Below, one piece after another: positions 25,012 to 33,311 of a DNA stretch of 64,000 nt. Within the stretch, counting starts at the first letter, position 1, and each line of letters begins with the position of its first letter. The DNA comes from Allostella sp. ATCC 35155 (GTDB lineage Bacteria > Pseudomonadota > Alphaproteobacteria > ATCC43930 > Allostellaceae): contig AP019701.1 in the NCBI GenBank assembly GCA_006738865.1, forward strand, positions 549,001 through 613,000, in the 5' to 3' direction. The position numbers were made by a program, and so were the translations under genes. The notes below the pieces were generated by a model. That model was given only the letters and a program-made list of their open reading frames with translations. It searched no databases and was not told where the DNA came from.

Positions 25012-26019
25012 ATGCGGACGCTTGCGACGGCGGCGGCGATGGCGGTGGCGATGACCGGGCTTGCCGGCGGCGCCTCGGCCCAGAAGCTGCAGAAGGTCGA
25101 GTTCTTTCTGAACTGGGTTCCGGGCGGCGACCACGCCCCCTACTATTTCGCGCGCAAGACCGGGCGCTACGAGGCGGTCGGCATCGATCTCGAAATCCAG
25201 CCCGGCAAGGGCTCGGCGGTCGCCATCCAGCGCGGCGCGGCCGGTGCCAGCCCGCTGGTCCTGGCCGACATGGGCGCTGCCCTCATCGCCCGCGGCAAGG
25301 GCGCCGAGACGGTGGCGGTGATGAACGTCTACGCCAACTCGCCGCAGGGCCTCTACTGGCTGAAGAGTTCCGGCATCAAGACGGTGAAGGATCTCGCCGG
25401 CAAGAAGATCGGCAACCCGCCGGGCGATGCCGCGCGCGTCGTGTTCCCGGCGCTCGCCCGGAATGCCGGGATCGATCCCGGCAGCGTCACCTGGGTCAAC
25501 ATCGACGCCAACGGCAAGCTGGCGGCGCTGAAGTCGAAGGCGATCGACGCGACGACCTCCTTCTACAACATCCACCACATCTTCCAGCGCCAGCTGGGCG
25601 ACGACATGGGCTTCCTCGCCTGGCGCGACGCCGGGGTGAACCCCTACGGCAACTCGATCCTGGCCAACCCGAAGTTCCTGGCCGCCAACGGCAAGCTGGT
25701 CGCGGACTTCGTCAAGGTGACCCAGAAGGCGTTCGCCGACTGCGTCGCCGATCCCAAGCCCTGCGTCGAGGCGCTGGTCGAGGCCAACGGCGCTCTCAAG
25801 TTCGACAACGAGATGACCAACTGGGGGCTCGTCACGGTGCTGATGAGCGACAAGGTCTCGCGCACCGTGGCACTCGGCTGGCACGACGAGACCCGCATGG
25901 CGGCCGACTACGATCTCGCCGCCACCTACTTCAAGCTCGACAAGCCGTTCGACGTGAAGACCGTCTACACCAACAGCTTCCTCGACAAGTCGATCAAGAT
26001 GACCGAGCCGAAGAAGTGA
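25012..26019 (+). CDS. ABC transporter substrate-binding protein (SsuA/THI5-like)
   Basis: The 335-residue protein has a Sec signal peptide (cut after ASA, residue 23) and a type II binding fold of the NMT1/THI5 family: VEFFLNWVPGGDHAPYYFAR at the start, VGIDLEIQPGKGSAVAIQRG and the GKKIGNPPGDAARVVFPAL cleft segment. Relatives bind pyrimidine precursors, riboflavin, sulfonates or nitrate-like anions, and the LNW-P-GDHAPYY wording is closest to pyrimidine/riboflavin-type proteins. It stands alone; the permease and ATPase of matching type are 4 kb away in the operon with the same operator. A GGGGAGG site precedes the start. Confidence 0.9.
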   Translation: MRTLATAAAMAVAMTGLAGGASAQKLQKVEFFLNWVPGGDHAPYYFARKTGRYEAVGIDLEIQPGKGSAVAIQRGAAGASPLVLADMGAALIARGKGAETVAVMNVYANSPQGLYWLKSSGIKTVKDLAGKKIGNPPGDAARVVFPALARNAGIDPGSVTWVNIDANGKLAALKSKAIDATTSFYNIHHIFQRQLGDDMGFLAWRDAGVNPYGNSILANPKFLAANGKLVADFVKVTQKAFADCVADPKPCVEALVEANGALKFDNEMTNWGLVTVLMSDKVSRTVALGWHDETRMAADYDLAATYFKLDKPFDVKTVYTNSFLDKSIKMTEPKK

Positions 26020-26024
26020 GCTGC

Positions 26025-26052
26025 GGGCCGGCCGGGACGCCCCGGCCGGCCC
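26025..26052. terminator. Convergent hairpin between binding protein and carbonic anhydrase genes
   Basis: A perfect 12-bp GC stem (26025-26036 with 26041-26052) and a four-base loop fill the gap between the convergent genes. A weak T-containing tail (TGTTCGCT) follows on the + strand. Confidence 0.6.
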
Positions 26053-26059
26053 TGTTCGC

Positions 26060-26779
26060 TCAGCTCAGGAACTCGACCCGCCCTTCGTCGAGGTCGTAGC
26101 GCGCGGCGACGACCTTCACCTTCCCGGCCTTCACCAGGTCGGCGACGATCGGGCTCTTGGTCGCGACCCGGCGCGCGACCCGCCGGGCATTCTCCCGCAC
26201 GGCATTGTCCACCATGTCGCCCGGCTGCTTGGCGACCGCCTTGCAGGCGGGGACGATCGGCTTGAGCATCCGCCCCATCGAGCCCGGATACTTGGTGTCC
26301 TTGGTGAGGACGTCGCAGGCGGCCGAGACGGCCCCGCACTTCTCATGCCCGAGGACGACGATCAGCGGCACGCCGAGCGCGGCTGCGCCGTACTCGATGG
26401 TTCCCATCGTCGCGGTACCGGCCATGTTGCCGGCGTTGCGCGCGACGAACAGCTCTCCCGGGCCGACGCCGCCGAACAGCAGTTCGGGCGGGACGCGGCT
26501 GTCGGCGCAGGAGAGGATCGTGGCCCAGGGCGTCTGCCCCGAGACCAGCGCCGCCCGGCTGGCCGCCAGCTGCTGCACGCAGAGTTCGGGACCGGCGACG
26601 TAGCGGGCATTGCCGGCCTTCAGCTTCTCCAGGGCCTGATCGGCGGTCAGGCTGGTGGTGGGCCCGCCGGCGGCGCGGGCGGAGCCGGTTCCCAGGGTCG
26701 CGGCGGCCAGCCCGGCCAGCCCCAGCCCCAGCAGCGCGCGCCGGCCGACGAGGCCCTCGCGATCACAGATTCGGCACAT
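26060..26779 (-). CDS. Beta-class carbonic anhydrase with a Tat-like signal peptide
   Basis: The 239-residue enzyme carries the beta-carbonic anhydrase zinc site: Cys91 and Asp93 in SCADSRVPPE, His145 and Cys148 in LGHEKCGA. It interconverts CO2 and bicarbonate. The N terminus is unusual: Arg13-Arg14 followed by a hydrophobic stretch (RRALLGLGLAGLAAATLG) and an Ala-x-Ala site near residue 36 resemble a twin-arginine export signal, so a periplasmic location is likely; the first residues MCRICDREG are also Cys-rich. It is convergent with the binding-protein gene and divergent from the acyl-CoA synthetase. Confidence 0.88.
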   Translation of the reverse strand: MCRICDREGLVGRRALLGLGLAGLAAATLGTGSARAAGGPTTSLTADQALEKLKAGNARYVAGPELCVQQLAASRAALVSGQTPWATILSCADSRVPPELLFGGVGPGELFVARNAGNMAGTATMGTIEYGAAALGVPLIVVLGHEKCGAVSAACDVLTKDTKYPGSMGRMLKPIVPACKAVAKQPGDMVDNAVRENARRVARRVATKSPIVADLVKAGKVKVVAARYDLDEGRVEFLS

Positions 26780-26980
26780 GGCATCCCCCAGAATGGTCTT
26801 GCTCGCGATCCGGCCTGCGGCAATCGACGCGCGGCGGGATCAGCGGAGCTTATGTCCTCCGGGTTGCAGAACTCAAGGCGTGCGCAAGGGCTCCGGGGAT
26901 TGCCTCGGCGGCGCGTTCGCCCGCCTTGCCTCCCGCCGCTGCGGATGCCCAGAATGGCGCCGCCGCGGGGAGGGCGGTCG

Positions 26981-28555
26981 ATGAACGACAAGACGGAAAC
27001 CACGCTGTCCCTGGCCGATGCCGCCGCCGTCGGCATGCACATCGCCGTCCATGCGGCCGCGGCGCCCGGCCGCCTGGCGATCGACGGCCCGCTCGGACGG
27101 CGCAGCTATGGCGAACTCAACGGCGCCTGCAACCGGCTGGTGCGCTTTCTCCGCGGGCGGGGGCTGCGCGCGGGCGACTCGATCGCGCTGCTGGCGCCCA
27201 ACCGGCCCGAGTTCGTCGAGGTGATCTATGCCGGCCTGCGGGCCGGCTTCCGGGTCACGCCGCTCAACTGGCACATGGTCGCCGACGAGGCGAGCTATGT
27301 CGTGCGCGACTGCGAGGCCAAGGTGCTGGTGGCCGATCCGCGCTTCGCGGCGGTCGCGGGGGCGCTGGCCACGGCGCTGCCCGACGCGATCAAGCTGGCC
27401 ATCGGCCCGGGCCTGCCGGGCTTCGAATCCTACGACGACGCCCTGGCCGGGGAGTCGCCCGCCGACATCGCCGACCCGGTCCTGGGCTCCTCGATGCTCT
27501 ACACCTCCGGCACGACCGGCCGGCCGAAGGGCGTCCACCGGGTGCACTCGCCGCTCGAACTGCTGGGCGCCATCCTGAAGACGGCCGAGCTGCGGCCGGG
27601 CGAGGATCTCGCGCTCAACACCGGCCCGCTCTATCACGCAGCCCCGCTGCGGCTGAACCTGCAGCTGCCGCTGAACGGCGGCGTCGGCGTCTACCTGATG
27701 GACCGGTGGACGCCGGAGGAGATGCTGGCGGTGATCGCGGAGCGGCGCATCACCCACACCCACGCCGTCCCGACCATGTTCCACCGCCTGCTGGCCCTGC
27801 CGGAGGCGGAACGACGGCGCCACGACCTCTCTTCCCTGCGCTGGGTGCTGCACGGCGCGGCACCCTGCCCGCCGGCGGTGAAGCAGGCGATGATCGACTG
27901 GCTGGGGCCGGTTCTCTACGAGTACTACGCCGGCACCGAGGGCGGCGGCACCTTCATCGATTCGCACGAATGGCTGCAGCGGCCGGGCAGCATCGGCCGG
28001 CCCGCCGCCGGCTGCCGGGTCGAGGTCCATGACGACCAGGGCCGGCCGCTGCCGCCCGGCCAGTCGGGCCGCATCTTCGTCTACACCGCGCCCGAGAAGC
28101 GGTTCGTCTATTTCAAGGATCCGGCCAAGACGGCGGCGGCGTGGGACGGCGACTGGTTCACCATGGGCGACGTCGGCTACGCCGACGCGGACGGCTACTT
28201 CTATCTCTCCGGCCGCAGTGCGGAGACGATCATCTCCGGCGGCGTCAACATCTACCCGGCCGAGATCGACGCGGTGCTGCTGCAGCATCCGTCCGTCGAG
28301 GACGTCGCCACGGTCGGCGCGCCCAACGACGAGTGGGGCGAGGAGGTGGTCGCCGTGGTGCGCCTCGCGCCCGGCACCCCCGCCACGGCCGGGACGGCCG
28401 AGGCGCTGCGCGCCTTCTGCCGCGGCCGCATCGCCGACTTCAAGGTGCCGCGCCGGGTCGATTTCGTCGATGCGCTGCCGCGGATGGAGACGGGCAAGAT
28501 CCAGCGCCACGTCGTCCGCAGCCGCTACTGGCAGGGCCGCGAGCGCAAGATCTGA
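26981..28555 (+). CDS. Acyl-CoA synthetase (AMP-binding family)
   Basis: The 524-residue enzyme has the ANL-superfamily motifs in order: the P-loop LYTSGTTGRPKGVH near residue 175, the adenine motif YYAGTEGGGTF near 310, GDVGYADADGYFYLSGR with its hinge, and the C-terminal catalytic Lys in METGKIQR. It activates a carboxylic acid with ATP and joins it to CoA in the cytoplasm. The wording is closest to the FadD/crotonobetaine-CoA ligase group; acid specificity cannot be read. The ATG has GGGGAGGG upstream. The PEP mutase-family gene follows after 13 bases, and the pair is likely co-transcribed. Confidence 0.9.
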   Translation: MNDKTETTLSLADAAAVGMHIAVHAAAAPGRLAIDGPLGRRSYGELNGACNRLVRFLRGRGLRAGDSIALLAPNRPEFVEVIYAGLRAGFRVTPLNWHMVADEASYVVRDCEAKVLVADPRFAAVAGALATALPDAIKLAIGPGLPGFESYDDALAGESPADIADPVLGSSMLYTSGTTGRPKGVHRVHSPLELLGAILKTAELRPGEDLALNTGPLYHAAPLRLNLQLPLNGGVGVYLMDRWTPEEMLAVIAERRITHTHAVPTMFHRLLALPEAERRRHDLSSLRWVLHGAAPCPPAVKQAMIDWLGPVLYEYYAGTEGGGTFIDSHEWLQRPGSIGRPAAGCRVEVHDDQGRPLPPGQSGRIFVYTAPEKRFVYFKDPAKTAAAWDGDWFTMGDVGYADADGYFYLSGRSAETIISGGVNIYPAEIDAVLLQHPSVEDVATVGAPNDEWGEEVVAVVRLAPGTPATAGTAEALRAFCRGRIADFKVPRRVDFVDALPRMETGKIQRHVVRSRYWQGRERKI

Positions 28556-28568
28556 AGGAACGGGTGCC

Positions 28569-29441
28569 ATGAGCAAGCGAGCGACCTTCCGCGCCGGGCT
28601 GGCGCAGAAGCCCCTGACCGCGATCATCGGCTGCCACAACCCGCTCGGCGCCCGGCTGGCCGCCGAGGCCGGGTTCGACGGCATCTGGGCCAGTGGCTTC
28701 GAACTGTCGGCGGCGATGGGCGTGCCCGACGCCAGCATCGTCACCATGACCCAGCATCTGGAGATCGCCCGCGCGATGGACGCGGCGACCTCCGTGCCGG
28801 TGGTGGCCGACATCGACACCGGCTTCGGCAACGCCACCAACCTCATCCATGCCACCCGGCAGTACGAGGCGGCGGGGATGGCCGCGCTGGTGATCGAGGA
28901 CAAGACCTTCCCCAAGGACACGAGCCTGCTCGCCGGCGGGCGCCAGGAACTGGTCCGGGTGGCCGAGTTCGAGGGCAAGATCGCCGCCGCCTGCGCCACC
29001 CGGCGCGATCCCGACCTCATGGTCGTCGCCCGCACCGAGGCGCTGATCGCCGGCCTCGGCCAGGAGGAGGCGCTGGCGCGCGCCCGCGCCTACGCGAAGG
29101 CCGGGGCGGACGCGATCCTGATCCATTCCAAGCAGAAGACGCCGGACGAGATCGTCGCCTTCGTCGAGGCCTGGGACGGCGGCGTCCCCCTGGTCCTGGT
29201 CCCGACCGCCTATCCCGACCTGACGGAGGAACGCATCCGCGCGCTCGGCAAGGTGAAGCTCGTCATCTACGGCAACCACGGCGTCCGCGCGATCGCCCAG
29301 GCCCTGACCGACACCTTCCGCCGCATCCGCGCCGAGGGCGGCGCGCTCGGCGTCGAGGCGACCATCGCCCCCACCGAGCGCGTCTTCGCCGTCCAGGGCG
29401 TGGCGGAGATGAAGCGCGAGGAGGAACGGTTTCTGCGGTGA
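28569..29441 (+). CDS. PEP mutase / phosphonopyruvate hydrolase family protein
   Basis: This 290-residue TIM barrel belongs to the isocitrate lyase/PEP mutase superfamily. It has the metal-binding ADIDTGFGN segment and the EDKTFPKDTSL loop, which matches the EDKxFPK gating loop of PEP mutase and phosphonopyruvate hydrolase rather than the KKCGH loop of isocitrate lyase. So it makes or breaks a C-P or C-C bond of a 2-oxo acid. The family's diagnostic NN/NG choices do not let me separate mutase from hydrolase. No phosphonopyruvate decarboxylase gene is nearby, so phosphonate synthesis is not supported by context. A GGAA site precedes the start. Confidence 0.85.
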   Translation: MSKRATFRAGLAQKPLTAIIGCHNPLGARLAAEAGFDGIWASGFELSAAMGVPDASIVTMTQHLEIARAMDAATSVPVVADIDTGFGNATNLIHATRQYEAAGMAALVIEDKTFPKDTSLLAGGRQELVRVAEFEGKIAAACATRRDPDLMVVARTEALIAGLGQEEALARARAYAKAGADAILIHSKQKTPDEIVAFVEAWDGGVPLVLVPTAYPDLTEERIRALGKVKLVIYGNHGVRAIAQALTDTFRRIRAEGGALGVEATIAPTERVFAVQGVAEMKREEERFLR

Positions 29442-29734
29442 AGGCGGCAGGCGCGACCGTCTACATTCTGCGCTGCGCTGATGGAGCTTTCTACGTCGGG
29501 CTGACGCGGGCGGAACTCGGCGATCGGATGGCTCAGCATGAGGCAGGAACATTCGATGGCTGGACGTCGCGACGACGGCCGGTTGCGCTGGTGTTCCAAG
29601 AGCACTTTCCCGACGTCGCAGACGCGATCACTGTCGAACGGCGGATCAAGACTTGGAGTCGAGCCAAGAAGGAGGCGTTGATCGCCGGCGACTGGGAGCG
29701 TCTGAAGAAGTTGGCGCGTGGCAGAGATCGCTGA
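29438..29734 (+). CDS. GIY-YIG domain protein (UPF0213/YhbQ-like)
   Basis: The 98-residue protein is one GIY-YIG domain: VYILRCADGAFYVGLT gives the two motif strands, RMAQHEAG the helix, and Glu in ITVERRIKTW the catalytic metal-binding position. Single-domain relatives of this size (UPF0213, YhbQ) are small nucleases of uncertain role. It starts with a GTG overlapping the previous stop (GTGA). Its base composition is slightly less GC-rich than neighbouring genes and a palindromic repeat follows 22 bases later, so it may have arrived with that element; that is inference. Confidence 0.85.
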   Translation: MKAAGATVYILRCADGAFYVGLTRAELGDRMAQHEAGTFDGWTSRRRPVALVFQEHFPDVADAITVERRIKTWSRAKKEALIAGDWERLKKLARGRDR

Positions 29735-29755
29735 CCGCCTGTATCGGGCGTAGCA

Positions 29756-29832
29756 GCGTCCCTCAACTTCGCTCGGGATGAGAAGGAATATTCACAATTT
29801 CTTCCCTCATCCCGAGCGAAGTCGAGGGACGC
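29756..29832. repeat. Dispersed palindromic repeat, copy 1
   Basis: Two 27-base arms (29756-29782 and 29806-29832) are reverse complements with one mismatch and flank a 23-base A/T-rich centre. The same arms occur at 52354-52439. The arms contain CCCTCGACTTCGCTCGGGAT in one orientation. This is an extragenic palindromic (REP/MITE-like) element with no coding capacity; its transcript would fold into a long hairpin and could act as a terminator. Confidence 0.85.
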
Positions 29833-29850
29833 ACTTGCGATTGGAACGGG

Positions 29851-30702
29851 CTACCCGAACTCCGGCCCCGCCAGCGCATAGAGCCGTTCCGTCCGGCCGA
29901 GAGCCGGATCCGCGCCCTTCACCATCCGCGTGAAGCCGCGCAGGCGGGCGAAGCCGGCGGCGGTGAGCCCGGCCGCGAACGCGGCCTTGGCGTCCGGCAC
30001 ATCGATGATGGTCGGGCCGGGCGTCGCGCGGCCGGCGGCCGCGGCCAGTGCGGCGGCGGTCGCATCGTCGTCCGCGACGACCGGACCGATGCCGAAGCCG
30101 CGGACGCCGTCCCGGCTGAGGACGAAGCCCGCGATGCGGCCGCCGCGTTCGGCGAGCCAGGCGGCTTCCGGCCGGCGGGCGCGGAGATGGGCGAGGAGGA
30201 AGGCGCGATCGCAGCCGGTGGCATCCGCGTCATAAGCGGCGACGGCCGGCACGTCTTCGGCCGTCAGGGGCCGCAGCGCGACGTCGCCCGGCAGCATAGG
30301 CCAGTGCGGCTGCTCGGCGCCTAGCCGCGACAGCGCGAAGAGCGGGCGGAAGCCGAGCCGTTCGTAGACCGGACGCCCGAGTTCGGTCGCGTCGAGCCCC
30401 GGCACCTGCCCGGCCGCCTCGATTGCGGCGATGCGGCGGCCCATCAGGCGGCTGGCGAGGCCCTGCCGCCGCGCCGCCGTCGTCACCAGCACCATGCAGA
30501 CCCACCGGCTGCGCGGCGTCAGCGGCACCTCGCAGGCGCTGGCGATCGGGCGCCCGTCCGCCGCGAAGATGCCCTCGCCGGCGCCGCGCTCCAGGATGAC
30601 GCGCCAGTCGTCGGCCGTCTGGTTCCAGCCGACCTCGATGGACAGGCCGGTCAGCGCCGCGGCGTCGGCCGGCGACAGGGCCTGCGGCTCAGTACTGGCC
30701 AT
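29851..30702 (-). CDS. GNAT family N-acetyltransferase, two-domain
   Basis: The 283-residue protein has an N-terminal GNAT domain with the acetyl-CoA pyrophosphate-binding motif [18 protein letters not shown] (Q/R-x-x-G-x-A form) and [11 protein letters not shown], followed by a second, weaker GNAT-like half ([20 protein letters not shown]). This layout matches the Acetyltransf_1 plus YitH/HolE-like C-terminal domain family. Substrate unknown. The ATG chosen lies 14 bases inside the end of the epimerase gene, which suggests translational coupling; there is a longer frame with no conserved content. Confidence 0.83.
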   Translation of the reverse strand: MASTEPQALSPADAAALTGLSIEVGWNQTADDWRVILERGAGEGIFAADGRPIASACEVPLTPRSRWVCMVLVTTAARRQGLASRLMGRRIAAIEAAGQVPGLDATELGRPVYERLGFRPLFALSRLGAEQPHWPMLPGDVALRPLTAEDVPAVAAYDADATGCDRAFLLAHLRARRPEAAWLAERGGRIAGFVLSRDGVRGFGIGPVVADDDATAAALAAAAGRATPGPTIIDVPDAKAAFAAGLTAAGFARLRGFTRMVKGADPALGRTERLYALAGPEFG

Positions 30703-31726
30703 CGCGGGTCTCGAAATGGGTCGGCTTGCCCAGGCTGGCACCGCCCGTGGACAGCCAGTCGGCGACCCAGTCGATCATGGTGTCCAAGGGCACCGTCGGA
30801 TAGCCGAAGAGGCGTGCGGCCCGCCCGGCATCGTTGAGCCAGGCGGTCGGCGCCTCGCTGCCGGTGACGACCGCCGGCTTGCCGAAGCGGCGGCCGAACG
30901 CGTGGGCCAGCGCCCGGACGCTGACCGTCTCGGGGCCGGTGACGTTGATCGGGCTGGTCGGCGTGGTGGCATGGGCGAGGCAGCGCAGGGCATGGCTGTT
31001 GGCGTCGCCCTGCCAGATGACGTTGACGTGGCCCATGGTGACGTCGACCGGCTCGCCCGCCAGCACCTTGCTGCCGACGTCGTGGAGGACGCCGTAGCGG
31101 GTGTCGATCGCATAGTTGAGGCGGAACAGGCGGCCGGGCGTGCCCCAGCGGCGGCTGCCATACTCGAACATGCGTTCGCGCCCGACGCAGGTCGCGGCAT
31201 AGGATCCGGGCGGCGGCACCGCCGGCACATCCTCGTCCGCGCCGCCCGACAGCACGTCGACGTAGGGATAGACGCAGCCGGTCGAGAAGGCGACGATCCG
31301 GGATTCGCGGAAGGCCTCGGCCACCGTCGCCGGCACCAGCACGTTCATCGCCCAGGTCAGTTCCTCCGAGCCGGACGAGCCGAACTTGCGGCCCGCCATG
31401 AAGACGACGTTGGGCAGCCGCGGCAGGGCGAGGACGGCCTCGCGGTCGAGCAGGTCGCACTCCAGCGTCTCCACCCCCCAGCCCTCCAGCCGCTCGCGCA
31501 GGCCGGGCTCGCTGAACCGCGCGACGCCGACGACCCGGCGGTCGGGACAGGCGCGCTTGGCGAGGCGCGCCAGCGTCGGCCCCATCTTGCCGCCGACGCC
31601 GAGGACCAGGATGTCGCCGGGCGCCTGGGCGAGGTCGGCCTGGAGGGCCGCGGTCGGCCGGGTCATGAATTCCTCGACCGCGTCGGCGTCGGCGAAACGG
31701 TCGGGCAGGGCGATCGGGCTGGTCAT
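30689..31726 (-). CDS. NAD(P)-dependent epimerase/dehydratase family protein
   Basis: The 345-residue protein is an extended SDR with a Rossmann N terminus ([20 protein letters not shown], near residues 43-62), [10 protein letters not shown], and [10 protein letters not shown] in the place of the usual catalytic Ser/Thr strand. The canonical Tyr-x-x-x-Lys pair is not obvious: the equivalent region reads [16 protein letters not shown], with Arg where Lys is expected. So activity may differ from classical sugar epimerases. It ends in the acetyltransferase gene and is divergent from hprK. Confidence 0.83.
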   Translation of the reverse strand: MTSPIALPDRFADADAVEEFMTRPTAALQADLAQAPGDILVLGVGGKMGPTLARLAKRACPDRRVVGVARFSEPGLRERLEGWGVETLECDLLDREAVLALPRLPNVVFMAGRKFGSSGSEELTWAMNVLVPATVAEAFRESRIVAFSTGCVYPYVDVLSGGADEDVPAVPPPGSYAATCVGRERMFEYGSRRWGTPGRLFRLNYAIDTRYGVLHDVGSKVLAGEPVDVTMGHVNVIWQGDANSHALRCLAHATTPTSPINVTGPETVSVRALAHAFGRRFGKPAVVTGSEAPTAWLNDAGRAARLFGYPTVPLDTMIDWVADWLSTGGASLGKPTHFETRDGQY

Positions 31727-31846
31727 GGCGGGAATCCTGGCTGGGCGACGGGCAGGCGAACCAATATCGGATGCGCCGGCGCCTCGCCAGCCGGGCGGAC
31801 GCTCCCCCGAGTTCCGTCTTCCTGATGGCCGGCGTAGGGTGGAGCG

Positions 31847-32284
31847 ATGCGCGACGCGGATGTCTCCCAGGGATTGCTGCTGCATGCGACGACGGTCGCG
31901 CTGGCCGGCGTCGGCGTGGCGATCGAGGGACCGAGCGGCAGTGGCAAGTCGGACCTGGCGCTGCGGCTCATCGATGGCGGCGCCCGGCTCGTCGCCGACG
32001 ACCAGACGCGGGTCCGGCGGCAGGACGGGCAGCTCGTGGCCTCGCCGCCGCCGGCGATCGCCGGCCTCATCGAGGTCCGCGGCCTCGGCATCGTCGAGCT
32101 GCCGTACGAGCCGTCCGCGGTCCTGCGCCTCCTCGTGGCCGTGGTCCCCGCGGACGATGTCGAGCGGATGCCGGAGCCGGAGTCGCGCACGCTACTGGGG
32201 GTGGCGCTGCCGGTGCTGCGGCTCGATCCGTTCGCGATTTCGGCCTGCGCCAAGCTGCGGCTTGCCGTCGCGAAGCTGGCTTGA
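31847..32284 (+). CDS. hprK: Short HPr kinase/phosphorylase
   Basis: The 145-residue protein is the catalytic domain only, without the N-terminal domain of Firmicutes HprK; this is normal in alphaproteobacteria. It has a Walker A loop (GPSGSGKS, residues 28-35), the following DD pair (LVADDQTRV, Asp51-Asp52) and the HprK signature [12 protein letters not shown] near residue 77. It should phosphorylate and dephosphorylate the regulatory serine of HPr, which is encoded 1.9 kb downstream. In rhizobia a ChvG/ChvI two-component system lies upstream; here an unrelated divergent epimerase gene does. Confidence 0.9.
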   Translation: MRDADVSQGLLLHATTVALAGVGVAIEGPSGSGKSDLALRLIDGGARLVADDQTRVRRQDGQLVASPPPAIAGLIEVRGLGIVELPYEPSAVLRLLVAVVPADDVERMPEPESRTLLGVALPVLRLDPFAISACAKLRLAVAKLA

Positions 32285-32300
32285 CCATAATGCCGCCGCC

Positions 32301-33257
32301 ATGAGCGGGCCGGCCCTCTGCATGACCCGGGACGACGATCCAGACGCTGCGGGTCGCGATGCCGAATTGCGTCCGCCGCCGGCCGATTCCGCGGCCGTCC
32401 GGCCGTCCGTCGTGATCGTCACGGGCCTGTCCGGCGCCGGCCGATCGACGGCGCTGCGCGCGCTCGAGGATCTCGGCTACGAGGCGGTGGACAACCCGCC
32501 GCTCGTCCTCCTCGCGGGGCTTCTCCACGCCGATGCGCCGGCGCCGCGGCCGATGGCCATCGGCATCGACGTCCGCACCCGCGATTTCGCCGCCCCGACC
32601 TCGCTGGCGCTGCTCGACCGCATCGTCGCCGAGAGCGGCCGACGCACGACGCTGCTGTTCCTCGACTGCGAGGACGAGGTGCTCGGCCGTCGCTTCACCG
32701 AGACCCGGCGGCGGCATCCGCTGGCGACCGACCGGCCGGTGCTCGACGGGATTCGCCGCGAGCGCGAGGTGGTCTGGCCGCTGCGCCGCCGCGCCGACCT
32801 CGTCATCGACACCACCGCGCTGCCGCCGGCCGAACTCAAGCGCATCCTCGAAGGGCATTTCGCCCTCGGTACCGCGCCCGGCCTGGCGCTGTCGGTCATG
32901 TCCTTCTCGTACCGCCAGGGCCTCCCGCGGGAGGCGGACCTGGTGATCGACGTGCGCTTCCTCGACAATCCGCACTACGACCCGGTGCTGCGTCCGCTGA
33001 CCGGGCGGGATGCGGCGGTGGGCGCGCGCGTGGCCGCCGACCCCGATTTCCAGGCCTTCTTCGACGGGCTGACCGGCTGGCTGGCGCCGCTGCTGCCGCG
33101 CTATGCCAAGGAAGGCAAGAGCTACCTCACCATCGCCATCGGCTGCACCGGCGGCAAGCACCGCTCGGTGTATGTCGCGGAGCGGCTGGCCGCCTGGCTG
33201 TCCGCTGCCGGCCGGCCGGCGCGCGTGCATCATCGCGACGTCGACCGTGCCTCCTGA
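32301..33257 (+). CDS. rapZ: RNase adapter protein RapZ (YvcJ family)
   Basis: The 318-residue protein is full length for the family, with an N-terminal P-loop domain (GLSGAGRSTALRALEDLGYE near residue 42), the Walker B-like LLFLDCEDEVLGRRFTETRR and a C-terminal domain with SYLTIAIGCTGGKHRSVYVA, the RNA- and UDP-GlcNAc-binding region in the E. coli protein. In enterobacteria RapZ targets a small RNA for RNase E; its role in alphaproteobacteria is less clear. The Walker A Lys is replaced by Arg48. It sits between hprK and the PTS genes as in many alphaproteobacteria. Confidence 0.93.
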   Translation: MSGPALCMTRDDDPDAAGRDAELRPPPADSAAVRPSVVIVTGLSGAGRSTALRALEDLGYEAVDNPPLVLLAGLLHADAPAPRPMAIGIDVRTRDFAAPTSLALLDRIVAESGRRTTLLFLDCEDEVLGRRFTETRRRHPLATDRPVLDGIRREREVVWPLRRRADLVIDTTALPPAELKRILEGHFALGTAPGLALSVMSFSYRQGLPREADLVIDVRFLDNPHYDPVLRPLTGRDAAVGARVAADPDFQAFFDGLTGWLAPLLPRYAKEGKSYLTIAIGCTGGKHRSVYVAERLAAWLSAAGRPARVHHRDVDRAS

Positions 33258-33311
33258 TTCCCCGCTGCATCCGGCCGACCGCGCGCGCGGCCGCCGAACG
33301 GTAAGAGACGC

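Noticed and set aside
28569-29441. Phosphonate biosynthesis locus
   Set aside because: The PEP mutase-family enzyme has no phosphonopyruvate decarboxylase or other phosphonate gene beside it, so a biosynthetic cluster is not supported.
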